Positions 1-8,404 of a stretch of 61,315 nt of DNA are shown piece after piece (position 1 is the stretch's first letter; each line of letters opens with the position of its first letter). Below the pieces are notes generated by a model, which was given only the letters and a program-made list of their open reading frames with translations, made no database searches and was not told the DNA's origin. Position numbers and translations under genes: made by a program. The stretch is from a virus, in IMG/VR virus record IMGVR_UViG_3300050343_000280, positions 1-61,315 of that record; one strand, given 5' to 3'.

Positions 1-45
1 GAAGAAGGACTACTTGTTGTAGTACAACCCATCGTAATACAATAA
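1..45 (+). CDS. 3' end of an upstream gene (partial)
   Basis: The window opens inside an open frame that reads EEGLLVVVQPIVIQ and stops at the TAA at 43-45, one base before the next ATG at 47. The tight spacing fits a late structural operon. Only 14 residues are visible, so no function can be given. From the hub genes that follow it is probably another tail or baseplate protein. Confidence 0.55.
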   Translation, partial: EEGLLVVVQPIVIQ

Positions 46-46
46 A

Positions 47-1351
47 ATGGCAAAAGCATCCGCAGCATCAAAATATAGCGAAATAACTCTTACCAAAGAT
101 AGAGATGGTGAGGAAATCAAGGTGCAATTGGAAGGAAAAACTGTAGAATTTAATTACTATGAAAGTATAATGTCTCCAAATATAACTGCAAACATTATAA
201 TTATGGATACAGGATATTCTGCACGATATAATACAAAATATGATAAGCAGGAAAGAGTTGGATCAATTTATAATGCACTTCCTCTCACGGGAAATGAAAA
301 ATTAAAATTTAGGATTGAATCATCTCTTGGCGAACTTGATTTTATTAATAGACCTTTATTTGTAAATGGCAGCACAAGTCCGGATCAAAATTCTCAAAGG
401 GAAGCAATTTTATTGAGTCTTTTTTCTGAGGGAGCAAAACTCAATTCAGAATCCACCGCAATGAAAAAATACCAGGGTAATATTGGTGATTCTGTAAAGT
501 TGCTCATCAAACAATTTTTGACCGGAAAGAGTGAATCAATAAAAGTAAAGGAGGAAAATATACAGAATACTGCAAATCAGTATAATTTTACCGGAAATAG
601 TAAATCTGTTTTTGAAATATGTTGCAATCTCGGATCAAAATCTACTACCAAAAAAGATAGTGCCGGATTCTTTTTCTTTGAAACAAAAGATGGATTTCAA
701 TTTAAATCAATTGACAGTTTGATTTCCCAACCAATATCTGCGAGATATTTTAAATCAGAAGTGTTAATGGAAAGTATGAATACTGATCAGAATGATTTCA
801 AAATATTAGCATCTCATATAAGAAAAAATCAAAATGTTTTGAATGCTTTAAATGCAGGAGTTTTCTTTTCCAGAAACATTTATTTTAATCCAAAAACTTT
901 TGAAGAAACTGAAATTGAATATCAATTTACTGATGGCAAATTAGTAAAATCGTTAGGTAAATCCGCAGAAGCACCTGATGTAAATGCATATACTAAAACA
1001 AATTATAATATTCTAGATATCGGCACACTTGAACCAACTACTAAAGGTGGTGATAATAATGATCCTAACGATTATCAGGCACAGGCAGCAATGAGATATA
1101 ATATATTATTCAGCCAGTTAGTTGACATTCAAGTTCCCTGCAACCCGAATCTAAGGGCAGGTGATACAATTGACTGCTACTTTGAAATCATTACACAATC
1201 CAAAAAAGAACAGGGATATATGGACCCTGTTCAGAGTGGTAAATACTTAATAGTTGATTTATGCCATCATTATGAACCAACAAGGTCTATTACGTCATTA
1301 ACACTGGCTCGTGATAGTTACGGTCTATATACGGAGAAAAATAAATCATGA
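47..1351 (+). CDS. Baseplate hub protein, gp27-like
   Basis: 434 aa. In T4-like phages gp27 forms the trimeric hub that joins the tail tube to the gp5 spike and lysozyme. The C-terminal part shows a hub-like signature: LRAGDTIDCYFEI around residue 370, then SGKYLIVDLCHHYEP and a SLTLARDSYG ending. Length is close to T4 gp27 (about 390 aa). The gene overlaps the next start by 4 nt (ATGA) and lies directly upstream of the gp5-type OB-fold and lysozyme genes, the expected hub neighbourhood. The assignment rests on context and these motifs. It could be annotated simply as a cyanophage hub or virion protein. Confidence 0.7.
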   Translation: MAKASAASKYSEITLTKDRDGEEIKVQLEGKTVEFNYYESIMSPNITANIIIMDTGYSARYNTKYDKQERVGSIYNALPLTGNEKLKFRIESSLGELDFINRPLFVNGSTSPDQNSQREAILLSLFSEGAKLNSESTAMKKYQGNIGDSVKLLIKQFLTGKSESIKVKEENIQNTANQYNFTGNSKSVFEICCNLGSKSTTKKDSAGFFFFETKDGFQFKSIDSLISQPISARYFKSEVLMESMNTDQNDFKILASHIRKNQNVLNALNAGVFFSRNIYFNPKTFEETEIEYQFTDGKLVKSLGKSAEAPDVNAYTKTNYNILDIGTLEPTTKGGDNNDPNDYQAQAAMRYNILFSQLVDIQVPCNPNLRAGDTIDCYFEIITQSKKEQGYMDPVQSGKYLIVDLCHHYEPTRSITSLTLARDSYGLYTEKNKS

Positions 1352-1947
1352 AAAGCGCAACATTACCAGACGGTTTTTTCCTAGGACAAGTCCCACCTAA
1401 TTGGACTGAATATCTTCAAAATGGAACATGGAGTGATGCACATAACAATAGAGTAAAAGTTAGAATACCAGGAAAACATTCCAAAGGATCTGAAATTCTT
1501 GATAAGGATTTGCCATGGGCTATTGTATCTCAATCAACTTCTGCTGGAAATCGTAATGGAACATCAACCGGACTATCAGGTGGTGAATGGGTTATAGGAT
1601 TTTATCTTGATGAAGATGAGCAACTTCCAGTCATCATGCAGGTATTGGGAAAAAATGAAGTATCGGGGGCAAAGATAAAAGCATCAGAAAATGGCACGAC
1701 ACAATTTAGAGATGTTTCGAGATTTGCTGGTTTTACTGCACAGGCACATCAAATGGGTGGTGGACCAAAACCAAATGCAGCTGCTGTTCCATCTAAAGAA
1801 GACTTTGAGAGAGCAAAACAGAGTGTACCAGCACCTACGGCACCAGAACCACCTATTGTGGCACCAGCATTTGCACCAGTTAATCCCAACGACGTAGCAA
1901 TGACTTTCATTACTACATGGACTATAAATACGAGCATAAGGAGGTAA
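1348..1947 (+). CDS. Baseplate spike protein with gp5-type OB-fold domain
   Basis: 199 aa. The N-terminal half looks like the gp5 OB-fold domain: GFFLGQVPPNWTEY, then NRVKVRIPGKH, LPWAIVSQSTSAG and GEWVIGFYLDEDEQLPVIM. This domain sits between hub and spike. The C-terminal third is a Pro/Ala-rich linker (APTAPEPPIVAPAFAP). After about 1900 the other frame reads DFHYYMDYKYEHKEVKL and stops at 1953-1955, just before the lysozyme ATG. That looks more like phage protein than the present end FITTWTINTSIRR, so a 1-nt indel near 1898-1902 is likely. An AAGGAGGT ribosome site at 1938-1945 serves the next gene. In T4 the OB-fold and lysozyme are one protein; here they are separate. Confidence 0.7.
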   Translation: MKSATLPDGFFLGQVPPNWTEYLQNGTWSDAHNNRVKVRIPGKHSKGSEILDKDLPWAIVSQSTSAGNRNGTSTGLSGGEWVIGFYLDEDEQLPVIMQVLGKNEVSGAKIKASENGTTQFRDVSRFAGFTAQAHQMGGGPKPNAAAVPSKEDFERAKQSVPAPTAPEPPIVAPAFAPVNPNDVAMTFITTWTINTSIRR

Positions 1948-1955
1948 AATTATAG

Positions 1956-4496
1956 ATGGCATCTAATCCGACACCACAAGAAGTTTATAACTATCTCAGA
2001 TCAAAAGGACTTAATAATAATCAAGCTCAAGGGATTCTTGCCAATATTGATGGTGAGAGTGGATTGGACATGAATGCAGAGGGCGATCGAAATTCTGGTG
2101 GTTCTATTGGATTATTTCAGTATAATTACAGTGCTGGTCGTGCTCAATCATTTGTCGCAGCAGTTCCTGATTGGAGAACAAATTGGAGAGGACAAGTTGA
2201 TTATGTAATAGATAAAGATCCACAAACGAGACCATATTTAAATAAGACCTTTAACTCCCCAGAATCTGCAGCTGCAGATTTTATGAGAAAATGGGAAGTG
2301 CCAGATGAACGCCTGTGGGAGTCTAGAGATAGAAAACATAATAACTTCATTAAAAATAATAATTTTAACTCTAATTACCAATCAGGTTCATCATCATCAT
2401 CATCACCAACAGCAGATCAACAGGCAGTTGCACCAAAAGATAAAATAAAAGTATCCAATCCCAAAGAGTTGAGTCAAGAAGCACTTAGGAGTGCAAATGC
2501 AATTAATGATCAAGTAGATGTTGTCAATAAATTAATAAAAGATAATGAAGGAACTGCCTATGATCAGTGGAGTGATGAACTAAAAGCAGAATATAATAAT
2601 GAACTCAATAAATTAGCAGAACTAGATGAAAAATTAAAAGAACTTGCATCCGATAATGATGCTGCTAATTGTTTGGCAAGAGAAACTATAGGTAAATCAT
2701 GGAGTCTTCCAGAAGCTCCTGACTGCACAACATTCAGAAAGACTAAGGCATACGGAGATGCAGTTGCATTATTGAGAGAGGAAGTTTCATTACCGGATCC
2801 ATGCGGAACAAGTGATCTAGCTAAAATCAATACCACATTATTAAAATTTTTCAATACATTAAAACAGATTAGAAAATTTGGAGAGACATATATCAATGGT
2901 GTCTCCAATTCTGTATATAGAATTACCAATCTAATCAGGAGCACAGCATCTATAATTGGTAGCATCATGAAAGGTTTGATGCAGAATCTTCGTAATTGGT
3001 TGATTGATAAAATTAGGACAGGAATTCAAGAACTGATTGATAATCTATTTCCGACTCTTGCCAAACAATTTAAGAATACGATAATCGGACAAATCATTGA
3101 TAATATTTTATGTAAGTTTAAAGATATAGTTGATAATCTTAGACAACTTGTTGCCGACTTCTTATTTGAACTTGTTGGTAAAGTTGTAAATGCTCCTCTC
3201 TGTGCAGTTCAACAATTTACAAATGGATTAATTAACAACGTTGTTGCAATGGTAGATAAAGCACTGGGACCAGTTCTAGACAGTATCAATGACCTTTTAG
3301 GTGGTATTGGCAAAATTGCAGGATCAATATTTGAAGCAATTGATTTCATTCTCGGATTTGAAGCATATCTTTGCCAAAAACCAAATTGTCCAGAAATTAA
3401 GGCAACACCATTAGGACCATGGGCAAATGCTCCATCAAAACCTTTTGGAAATAAGTTTGACAATTTCTTAGATAATGCAGAAAGTGCAATTTTAGAAGGA
3501 GGATTGGAAGATTCTGTTAATGGATTATCAATTTTTGGTGGCACACTAGGAGACTTGGCAGATGCTCCTGCAACATCATTCCCATGTGATACAAATCCAT
3601 TCCAATGTGGTCCTCCTAGCATTGAAATTTTTGGTGGCGGTGGTATTGGTGCCGTTGGAAAGGCAGTTATTAATGATCTCGGACAAATTTATGGTGTCAA
3701 CATGGAAAACGGAGGTTCTGGATACACAAGACCTCCATTTGTAAGTATTATTGATCCGTGTAATAATGGTAATTATGCCTCTGGATATGCAGAGATTGAT
3801 TATGGCACTGGAGAAGTTACAAATATTGTAATAGTTAATCATGGAAATGGATATCCAAATGCACCAACTGGTCGTGATGAATTTGGTAATCCGGTAGATC
3901 CAACATCACCTGGTGGTGGCGGTGGAACTCCCGGTGGCGGTGGAACTCCCGGTGGTGGAGGTGTGATTATAGATCCGAATAGAGGAGTTAATGATTATAT
4001 TGTTTGTTTAGAAGGATTTGATATTGTTTCAACAGGACTTGGATATTCTCAATTAGATGAAATTATAATCACACCAGATCTCCCCAATTTAGAGGCATCT
4101 GTGAGAATGACAGAGGCAGGTCAAATTATAAGTATAACCTTGACAGGAAGAGTTTGTGGTCTCACTGATATTCCAACTATCACAATAGATAGTCCGACAG
4201 GAGAAGGTGCTAAAATTAAACCAAAATTCTCCTTCATCAAAATTACTGACGATATTGAAGAAGAATTGCCACCACAAACAATTCTCTCCGTTGATAGAAC
4301 AACTGCTAGCGATGAAAGTATTGCCGTTCTTGCACAAAGAAATGTTGTTCGTGTAATTGATTGTGTTGGTAATACACCTCCTGTCGTTGGATATGTTAAT
4401 GGTCAACCATATTCTGGTCCGTTCCATGTTCATCCATCTACTGGCGTGAAGATGGTTGGTGGGGGGGGGGGCCTTCCACATTTCAGGATATCATGA
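1956..4496 (+). CDS. Tail lysozyme / large hub protein (frame ends early at a poly-G tract)
   Basis: 846 aa in the frame as given. Residues 1-135 match a phage tail lysozyme domain: NNNQAQGILANIDGESGL with E34 as likely catalytic acid, then GGSIGLFQYN. This domain cuts host peptidoglycan at injection. A Ser-rich linker (about 146-152), a charged helix (about 180-230) and a long amphipathic helical region (about 290-480) follow. The C-terminal part holds GGSGY-type beta motifs (GGSGYTRPPFVSI) and a PGGGGTPGGGG linker. The frame breaks in an 11-G run at 4461-4471 after VHPSTGVKMVGGG. The other frame continues directly with AFHISGYHETIYDT, so the real protein very probably runs to 4719. Strong SD AAGGAGGT lies upstream. 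Confidence 0.75.
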   Translation: MASNPTPQEVYNYLRSKGLNNNQAQGILANIDGESGLDMNAEGDRNSGGSIGLFQYNYSAGRAQSFVAAVPDWRTNWRGQVDYVIDKDPQTRPYLNKTFNSPESAAADFMRKWEVPDERLWESRDRKHNNFIKNNNFNSNYQSGSSSSSSPTADQQAVAPKDKIKVSNPKELSQEALRSANAINDQVDVVNKLIKDNEGTAYDQWSDELKAEYNNELNKLAELDEKLKELASDNDAANCLARETIGKSWSLPEAPDCTTFRKTKAYGDAVALLREEVSLPDPCGTSDLAKINTTLLKFFNTLKQIRKFGETYINGVSNSVYRITNLIRSTASIIGSIMKGLMQNLRNWLIDKIRTGIQELIDNLFPTLAKQFKNTIIGQIIDNILCKFKDIVDNLRQLVADFLFELVGKVVNAPLCAVQQFTNGLINNVVAMVDKALGPVLDSINDLLGGIGKIAGSIFEAIDFILGFEAYLCQKPNCPEIKATPLGPWANAPSKPFGNKFDNFLDNAESAILEGGLEDSVNGLSIFGGTLGDLADAPATSFPCDTNPFQCGPPSIEIFGGGGIGAVGKAVINDLGQIYGVNMENGGSGYTRPPFVSIIDPCNNGNYASGYAEIDYGTGEVTNIVIVNHGNGYPNAPTGRDEFGNPVDPTSPGGGGGTPGGGGTPGGGGVIIDPNRGVNDYIVCLEGFDIVSTGLGYSQLDEIIITPDLPNLEASVRMTEAGQIISITLTGRVCGLTDIPTITIDSPTGEGAKIKPKFSFIKITDDIEEELPPQTILSVDRTTASDESIAVLAQRNVVRVIDCVGNTPPVVGYVNGQPYSGPFHVHPSTGVKMVGGGGGLPHFRIS
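3915..3950 (+). repeat. 18-bp tandem repeat coding PGGGGT
   Basis: Two exact copies of GGTGGCGGTGGAACTCCC (3915-3932 and 3933-3950) encode a glycine-proline linker in the hub/lysozyme protein, between two GGSGY-type beta modules. Confidence 0.85.
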
Positions 4497-4719
4497 AACA
4501 ATTTATGATACTGCTCAAGAGAGCTTAAATAGAACGAAACCATCTACTCAATATTCCAGCACACCTACGCCTACATCCACACCATCAACTCCCGCATCAT
4601 CAACTCCTGCACCATCTCCTGCTCCGAGACCCACTCCAAGTCCTTCTCCAAGTCCTTCTCCAAGTCCTTCTCCTTCACCACCACCCTCCGGAGGAGGTGG
4701 ATATGGTGGTGGATATTAA
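4456..4719 (+). CDS. C-terminal part of the tail lysozyme/hub gene after the poly-G frameshift
   Basis: This frame opens at a TTG inside the G run and reads GGGAFHISGYHETIYDTAQESL, which smoothly extends the upstream protein. It then becomes a Ser/Thr/Pro tail (TPTPTSTPSTP, a PSPSPSPS stretch, PPPSGGGGYGGGY). It is almost certainly not a separate gene; a 10-G run would join the two frames. The low-complexity Pro/Ser tail is unusual for a T4 hub protein and may be a flexible extension on the baseplate. Confidence 0.6.
   Translation: MVGGGAFHISGYHETIYDTAQESLNRTKPSTQYSSTPTPTSTPSTPASSTPAPSPAPRPTPSPSPSPSPSPSPSPPPSGGGGYGGGY
4634..4669 (+). repeat. 12-bp tandem repeat coding Ser-Pro
   Basis: Three exact copies of CTCCAAGTCCTT (4634-4645, 4646-4657, 4658-4669) encode part of the Ser-Pro tail at the end of the hub/lysozyme protein. 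Such repeats vary easily in copy number. Confidence 0.85.
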
Positions 4720-4731
4720 ATATAAAACATT

Positions 4732-5322
4732 ATGACATTTATCCCAGAAACTATAGTTACAGATAATCCTCATGGAATATTATCCTTCGGTCCCATAGCA
4801 CCAAAGGAGAAGGATGATAATACTGCAATGCTTCTGTCCTTAGATGGAGGGCACACTATTTTATGCAACAAAAATGGAAATAAAGCAGAGATTAATCCAG
4901 GAAAATCGGAAGAACTTTGTGGAACTAATCTAGTTCAGGGTGACCAACAAGAAGCATCAAAAGAAGCAATTGCAAAAATTATTACTGCGAGAAATGGTGA
5001 CATCTGTATCATTGCCGAAAATGGAAACATAAAATTCAAGGCAAAAAATATATACGCAGAATGTATAGGTGATGGTAATGATGGATCATTTTTGCTAAAA
5101 GCAAATGATCACATCAGCATGATTGCTGGTGAACAAATGACTATGGGAGGATCAAAAATATGCATGGTTTCATCCGATGCCATTACACTTCATGCACAAG
5201 GACTTATTTATCAGATTTGTACTGATGTTGAGAAACAATCTCCTGTCAATGTAGTTTCAAAAATATTAAAGGGAGATATTCTTGGTGCGTTTATAGATAC
5301 AGTTAGAAAAACTTGTGCATAA
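4732..5322 (+). CDS. Virion structural protein, beta-rich, hub-associated
   Basis: 196 aa, unrecognised by name. The middle is a run of short beta-type repeats (ITARNGDICIIAENGNIKFK, then LLKANDHISMIAGEQMT) that resemble the C-terminal beta-helix of gp5/VgrG-type spikes. That is a pattern judgement only. The N-terminus (IPETIVTDNPHGILSFGPIAP) is soluble, with no signal or membrane segment. It lies between the tail lysozyme and an S74 fibre protein with small gaps, so a baseplate or spike part is likely. An AT-rich late-promoter-like TTAAATATAA precedes it (about 4717-4726). Confidence 0.55.
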   Translation: MTFIPETIVTDNPHGILSFGPIAPKEKDDNTAMLLSLDGGHTILCNKNGNKAEINPGKSEELCGTNLVQGDQQEASKEAIAKIITARNGDICIIAENGNIKFKAKNIYAECIGDGNDGSFLLKANDHISMIAGEQMTMGGSKICMVSSDAITLHAQGLIYQICTDVEKQSPVNVVSKILKGDILGAFIDTVRKTCA

Positions 5323-5331
5323 GGAGTAGAA

Positions 5332-6141
5332 ATGGCAGCTGATTATCTGGAAGCAAACCATATAGATGTTTTTAACTCGTTTACCGGTGGTGGTCTTGCG
5401 TTTCCAAAAACATTTACCGAACCCGGTGGAGGTGTTCTATCGGCATATAAGGGACACTTTGGACAAGGATCTAGTGCAATTCCTTATAGTGCATCATTAG
5501 TTTCTGGACCTTCTGTTGGTCCTATTCCTACTCCATTATCATGGAACTTTTTGGGTCTTGGTGCTGAAGTAGGGGTGAGAAATATACTCGGTGTAGATGT
5601 AAAGATTGGTTCTGATATATCACTAGGAGCAATCTCGGCAAGATATAGTGCATTCTTTAATAAAATAACCGGAAAAGAAGTAACTGTAGCTCCGGCAGAT
5701 AGTTCTGTGGCACCGATAGAAACACATGTAGCTGCTAATGGGAACTTATTCGGATTCTGGTCGATTATGGGCGTCCCCTTTGCGAGCGTAATAGCTCACA
5801 TGACTCATTCAGATAGAAGATTAAAAAAAGATATTGAACCTATTTCCAATTCTACATCCTTGACAAAGGTGCTACAATTAAATCCTGTATATTATACATG
5901 GAAAAAAGATCTTGTCCCATCTTCTTTTTTAAAAGCTCATGGAGATGGAAAACAAATTGGTTTAATTGCACAGGAAGTCGAAGATATCATTCCTGAAGTT
6001 ATCAAAGAAGGAGAACTTCAAGATGAAACATGGAAAGGTATTAATTACTCTAAACTTACCACTGTATTAATTGGAGCAGTCAAAGAGCAACAAGAACAAA
6101 TTGAAGAACTAAAAACTAGAATTACTGAATTAGAATCATGA
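5332..6141 (+). CDS. Small fibre protein with C-terminal peptidase S74 chaperone domain
   Basis: 269 aa. About residues 158-269 form an S74 intramolecular chaperone domain. The cleavage motif SDRRLKKDIE has the catalytic Ser and, five residues on, the Lys of the Ser-Lys dyad known from endosialidase-type fibres. GLIAQEVEDIIPEV and YSKLTTVLIGAVKEQ complete the domain, ending in a coiled coil (QEQIEELKTRITELE). In this family the domain helps the fibre trimerise and then cuts itself off. The N-terminal 150 residues are Gly/Pro-rich and unrecognised. SD AAGGAG sits just upstream. The stop overlaps the next ATG. Confidence 0.8.
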   Translation: MAADYLEANHIDVFNSFTGGGLAFPKTFTEPGGGVLSAYKGHFGQGSSAIPYSASLVSGPSVGPIPTPLSWNFLGLGAEVGVRNILGVDVKIGSDISLGAISARYSAFFNKITGKEVTVAPADSSVAPIETHVAANGNLFGFWSIMGVPFASVIAHMTHSDRRLKKDIEPISNSTSLTKVLQLNPVYYTWKKDLVPSSFLKAHGDGKQIGLIAQEVEDIIPEVIKEGELQDETWKGINYSKLTTVLIGAVKEQQEQIEELKTRITELES

Positions 6142-7061
6142 ATGAAAATTTAACAAATAGAGCTCTTGAAGTTTTAAACAAGGACCAGGATCAATTAAAA
6201 GGTGTATATGAAAATCAATCGGAATATACTGCTCCCGAGAAAATAGAAAAAATAACTGTCACACAGAATTCTGATGGAACTTGGAATCAAAATAAGGAAA
6301 CTACTGATAGTGGATTAAAAGATGGTGGAGTGATTGGTGTAAGAGAGGCAGAAATTGAAGAGGAAGCAGAAGTATTGCAAGAATTTTGTGCCTCTGTAGA
6401 CAATAAAATTATTGGTATTTTAACTCAGATTGATGATAAGAAAAGAGAAATTGTTACTCTATCACTCACAGCAGGAATTTCAACTGGAACAGAAGATGAT
6501 CCGATTAATTTTTGCAATTCATCGGCAGGTATTGGTCTTACACTATTTGATATAAAAGAGGAAACGGAGACCGTTCACATATACACCAAGATGGCAGGTC
6601 CTAATGTTGATTACGGAACAAAAAATCCATTTGAACCTGATACTACTATTTCATTAAGTGGAATAACAACACATTATGCAGGATTTGGATACGAGAATGT
6701 TGCAGAACCTTTCATTTATAAAAATAGTGCCGGATCTGTGACCGGACTCAAAACGGATGGAAGTGGACCAATCATTTCAACAAGTGGCAGACTTGATTTA
6801 TCTGGAGCCGGAACGCCCATTAGTGGTCCTTTGACATGTGCTCAAATAAAAACTCAAATCGATTCCTTGTATAGCGATATTATTGTGCTCCGAAATGAAA
6901 TAGGAACACTTCGAGGCGATCTTAATATTGTTAAGGATAAAAAATCCGAGAAAGAACTACAAAATTGGGGATGTAAAAATACTAAACTTGAGGTTGAAGC
7001 AAGAGCAACTTCCGAATCAGCTACAATATCTGCAATAACTGGACTATCAACAGCTATATAA
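6138..7061 (+). CDS. Virion-associated hypothetical protein
   Basis: 307 aa, not recognised. It starts in a 4-nt overlap (ATGA) with the S74 fibre gene, so the two are likely translated together. The first 100 residues are acidic and helical (VREAEIEEEAEVLQEF). The middle is beta-rich (ETVHIYTKMAGPNVDYG). The end is a helical region (TCAQIKTQIDSLYSDIIVLR) that could pack with the coiled coil of the upstream protein. A baseplate or fibre-attachment role is inferred from position only. Confidence 0.5.
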   Translation: MNENLTNRALEVLNKDQDQLKGVYENQSEYTAPEKIEKITVTQNSDGTWNQNKETTDSGLKDGGVIGVREAEIEEEAEVLQEFCASVDNKIIGILTQIDDKKREIVTLSLTAGISTGTEDDPINFCNSSAGIGLTLFDIKEETETVHIYTKMAGPNVDYGTKNPFEPDTTISLSGITTHYAGFGYENVAEPFIYKNSAGSVTGLKTDGSGPIISTSGRLDLSGAGTPISGPLTCAQIKTQIDSLYSDIIVLRNEIGTLRGDLNIVKDKKSEKELQNWGCKNTKLEVEARATSESATISAITGLSTAI

Positions 7062-7083
7062 TGCCAGATATGGATATATTCAT

Positions 7084-7302
7084 ATGGGAACTGAAAATGT
7101 TAGCAACATTTTAATTGATGTTTGCAAAAGAACTGTCATTGTGCTCGGTAATGAAGGCGACACAAGACTAGTAGAATGCGAGACCATAAACGAGTTTATG
7201 AACGTTCTAAAAATTATTGAAAAACATATTGATCCAGAAATGGTGTTGTATGCTAAACCTTTAGTGCGTAAAAGAAAAAAATCAATTAATAAAGGTAACT
7301 AA
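7084..7302 (+). CDS. Small hypothetical protein
   Basis: 72 aa. Begins MGTENVSNILIDVCKRT, with a beta-alpha-like middle and a very basic tail (VRKRKKSINKGN). No known motif. It lies between two late structural genes, and its own small size and basic tail suggest a nucleic-acid or assembly accessory role at most. Confidence 0.5.
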   Translation: MGTENVSNILIDVCKRTVIVLGNEGDTRLVECETINEFMNVLKIIEKHIDPEMVLYAKPLVRKRKKSINKGN

Positions 7303-7339
7303 ATAGAATATAGAAATATTTCAGCAGTAAAATAATCCC

Positions 7340-8404
7340 ATGCCTCTGAATAAACTAGATAATTTCATCAAGAATACTGAAGGTCGAATCTTATATGTAA
7401 GTCCATCGGATTTGGATGCAACTGATAGTATTAATAACCAGGGCAATTCTCTTGCCCAACCATTCAAAACTCTTCAAAGGGCACTTTTAGAATCTGCAAG
7501 ATTTTCTTATATACAAGGAAATAGTAATGATTTAGTAGAGAAGACCAGTATTCTTCTCATGCCCGGAATTCATGAAGTTGATAATAGACCTGGATTTGCA
7601 GTAAAAAATGATGGGGGAGTTGCAAAAGTAATTGCTCCTGGTGGTGGAGAAACTGCAGCATCTGATACTTTAAATTTACAACTTGATTCTAATTTTGATA
7701 TTAATCAAGAAGATAATATTCTTTATAAGTTTAATAGTGTTTATGGTGGTATTGTCATCCCCAGAGGAACATCCGTTGTTGGTCTTGACTTAAGAAAGAC
7801 CAAGATTCGTCCAAAATATGTTCCCAATCCTACAGATTTAGCAGTTGCTGATTCGGCAATCTTTAGAATTACTGGCACATGTTATTTTTGGCAGTTCTCC
7901 TTCTTTGATGGAGATGATGCAGGTGTAGTATATACCGACCCCGTTGATTTCTCAGTAGATAATAGGTCTAAACCAACATTCTCACACCATAAACTTACTT
8001 GTTTTGAGTATGCCGATGGCGTTAATAATGTCAGTGGTTATGATCTTACTGACCTTGACATGTATTATGCAAAACTTGGTAATGCATATAATCAGGCATC
8101 AGGTAGAATTATTGACCAAAAATATCCTGCCAACCCACAAGGATTTGAGAAGCAAAGACCTGAATGGGAAATTGTTGGTGCTTTTGCGTCTGACCCACTA
8201 GAAGTTAGTGCCATTGTATCTGGTTCGGGTGGAACTCCTACGAGTGTAGTTACTGTAACCACGGCAACCGATCATGAATTGCAAGCAGGAACTCCAATAA
8301 AAATTAAAGGAGTTGTTCCCGACGATTATAACATTTCAACGAAAGTTCAGAGTGTTTCTACAGATAATCCAAAGAGTATTCACATATTTACTTCCAGATT
8401 TTAG
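7340..8404 (+). CDS. Large fibre-type virion protein, N-terminal part (before frameshift)
   Basis: 354 aa in this frame. The true join is near 8370-8385: before it the protein reads STDNPKS, and the +1 frame continues FTYLLPDFRKNLETPG. The N-terminus (NTEGRILYVSPSDLDATDS, then SLAQPFKTLQRALLESARF) is typical of long cyanophage virion proteins with a beta-helix start (GGIVIPRGTSVVGLDLRKT). With the downstream fragment the intact protein would be about 1900 aa. It is the main long fibre or baseplate appendage candidate. Confidence 0.65.
   Translation: MPLNKLDNFIKNTEGRILYVSPSDLDATDSINNQGNSLAQPFKTLQRALLESARFSYIQGNSNDLVEKTSILLMPGIHEVDNRPGFAVKNDGGVAKVIAPGGGETAASDTLNLQLDSNFDINQEDNILYKFNSVYGGIVIPRGTSVVGLDLRKTKIRPKYVPNPTDLAVADSAIFRITGTCYFWQFSFFDGDDAGVVYTDPVDFSVDNRSKPTFSHHKLTCFEYADGVNNVSGYDLTDLDMYYAKLGNAYNQASGRIIDQKYPANPQGFEKQRPEWEIVGAFASDPLEVSAIVSGSGGTPTSVVTVTTATDHELQAGTPIKIKGVVPDDYNISTKVQSVSTDNPKSIHIFTSRF

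Noticed and set aside
1691-1897. 68-aa ORF inside the OB-fold gene
   Set aside because: Overlaps a supported gene in another frame and is a His/Gln-rich shadow with no start context.
8313-8375. TTG start at 8313 for the second fibre fragment
   Set aside because: Overlaps the upstream frame that carries the real protein; the homology switch is near 8375, so this start is an artefact of a frameshift.
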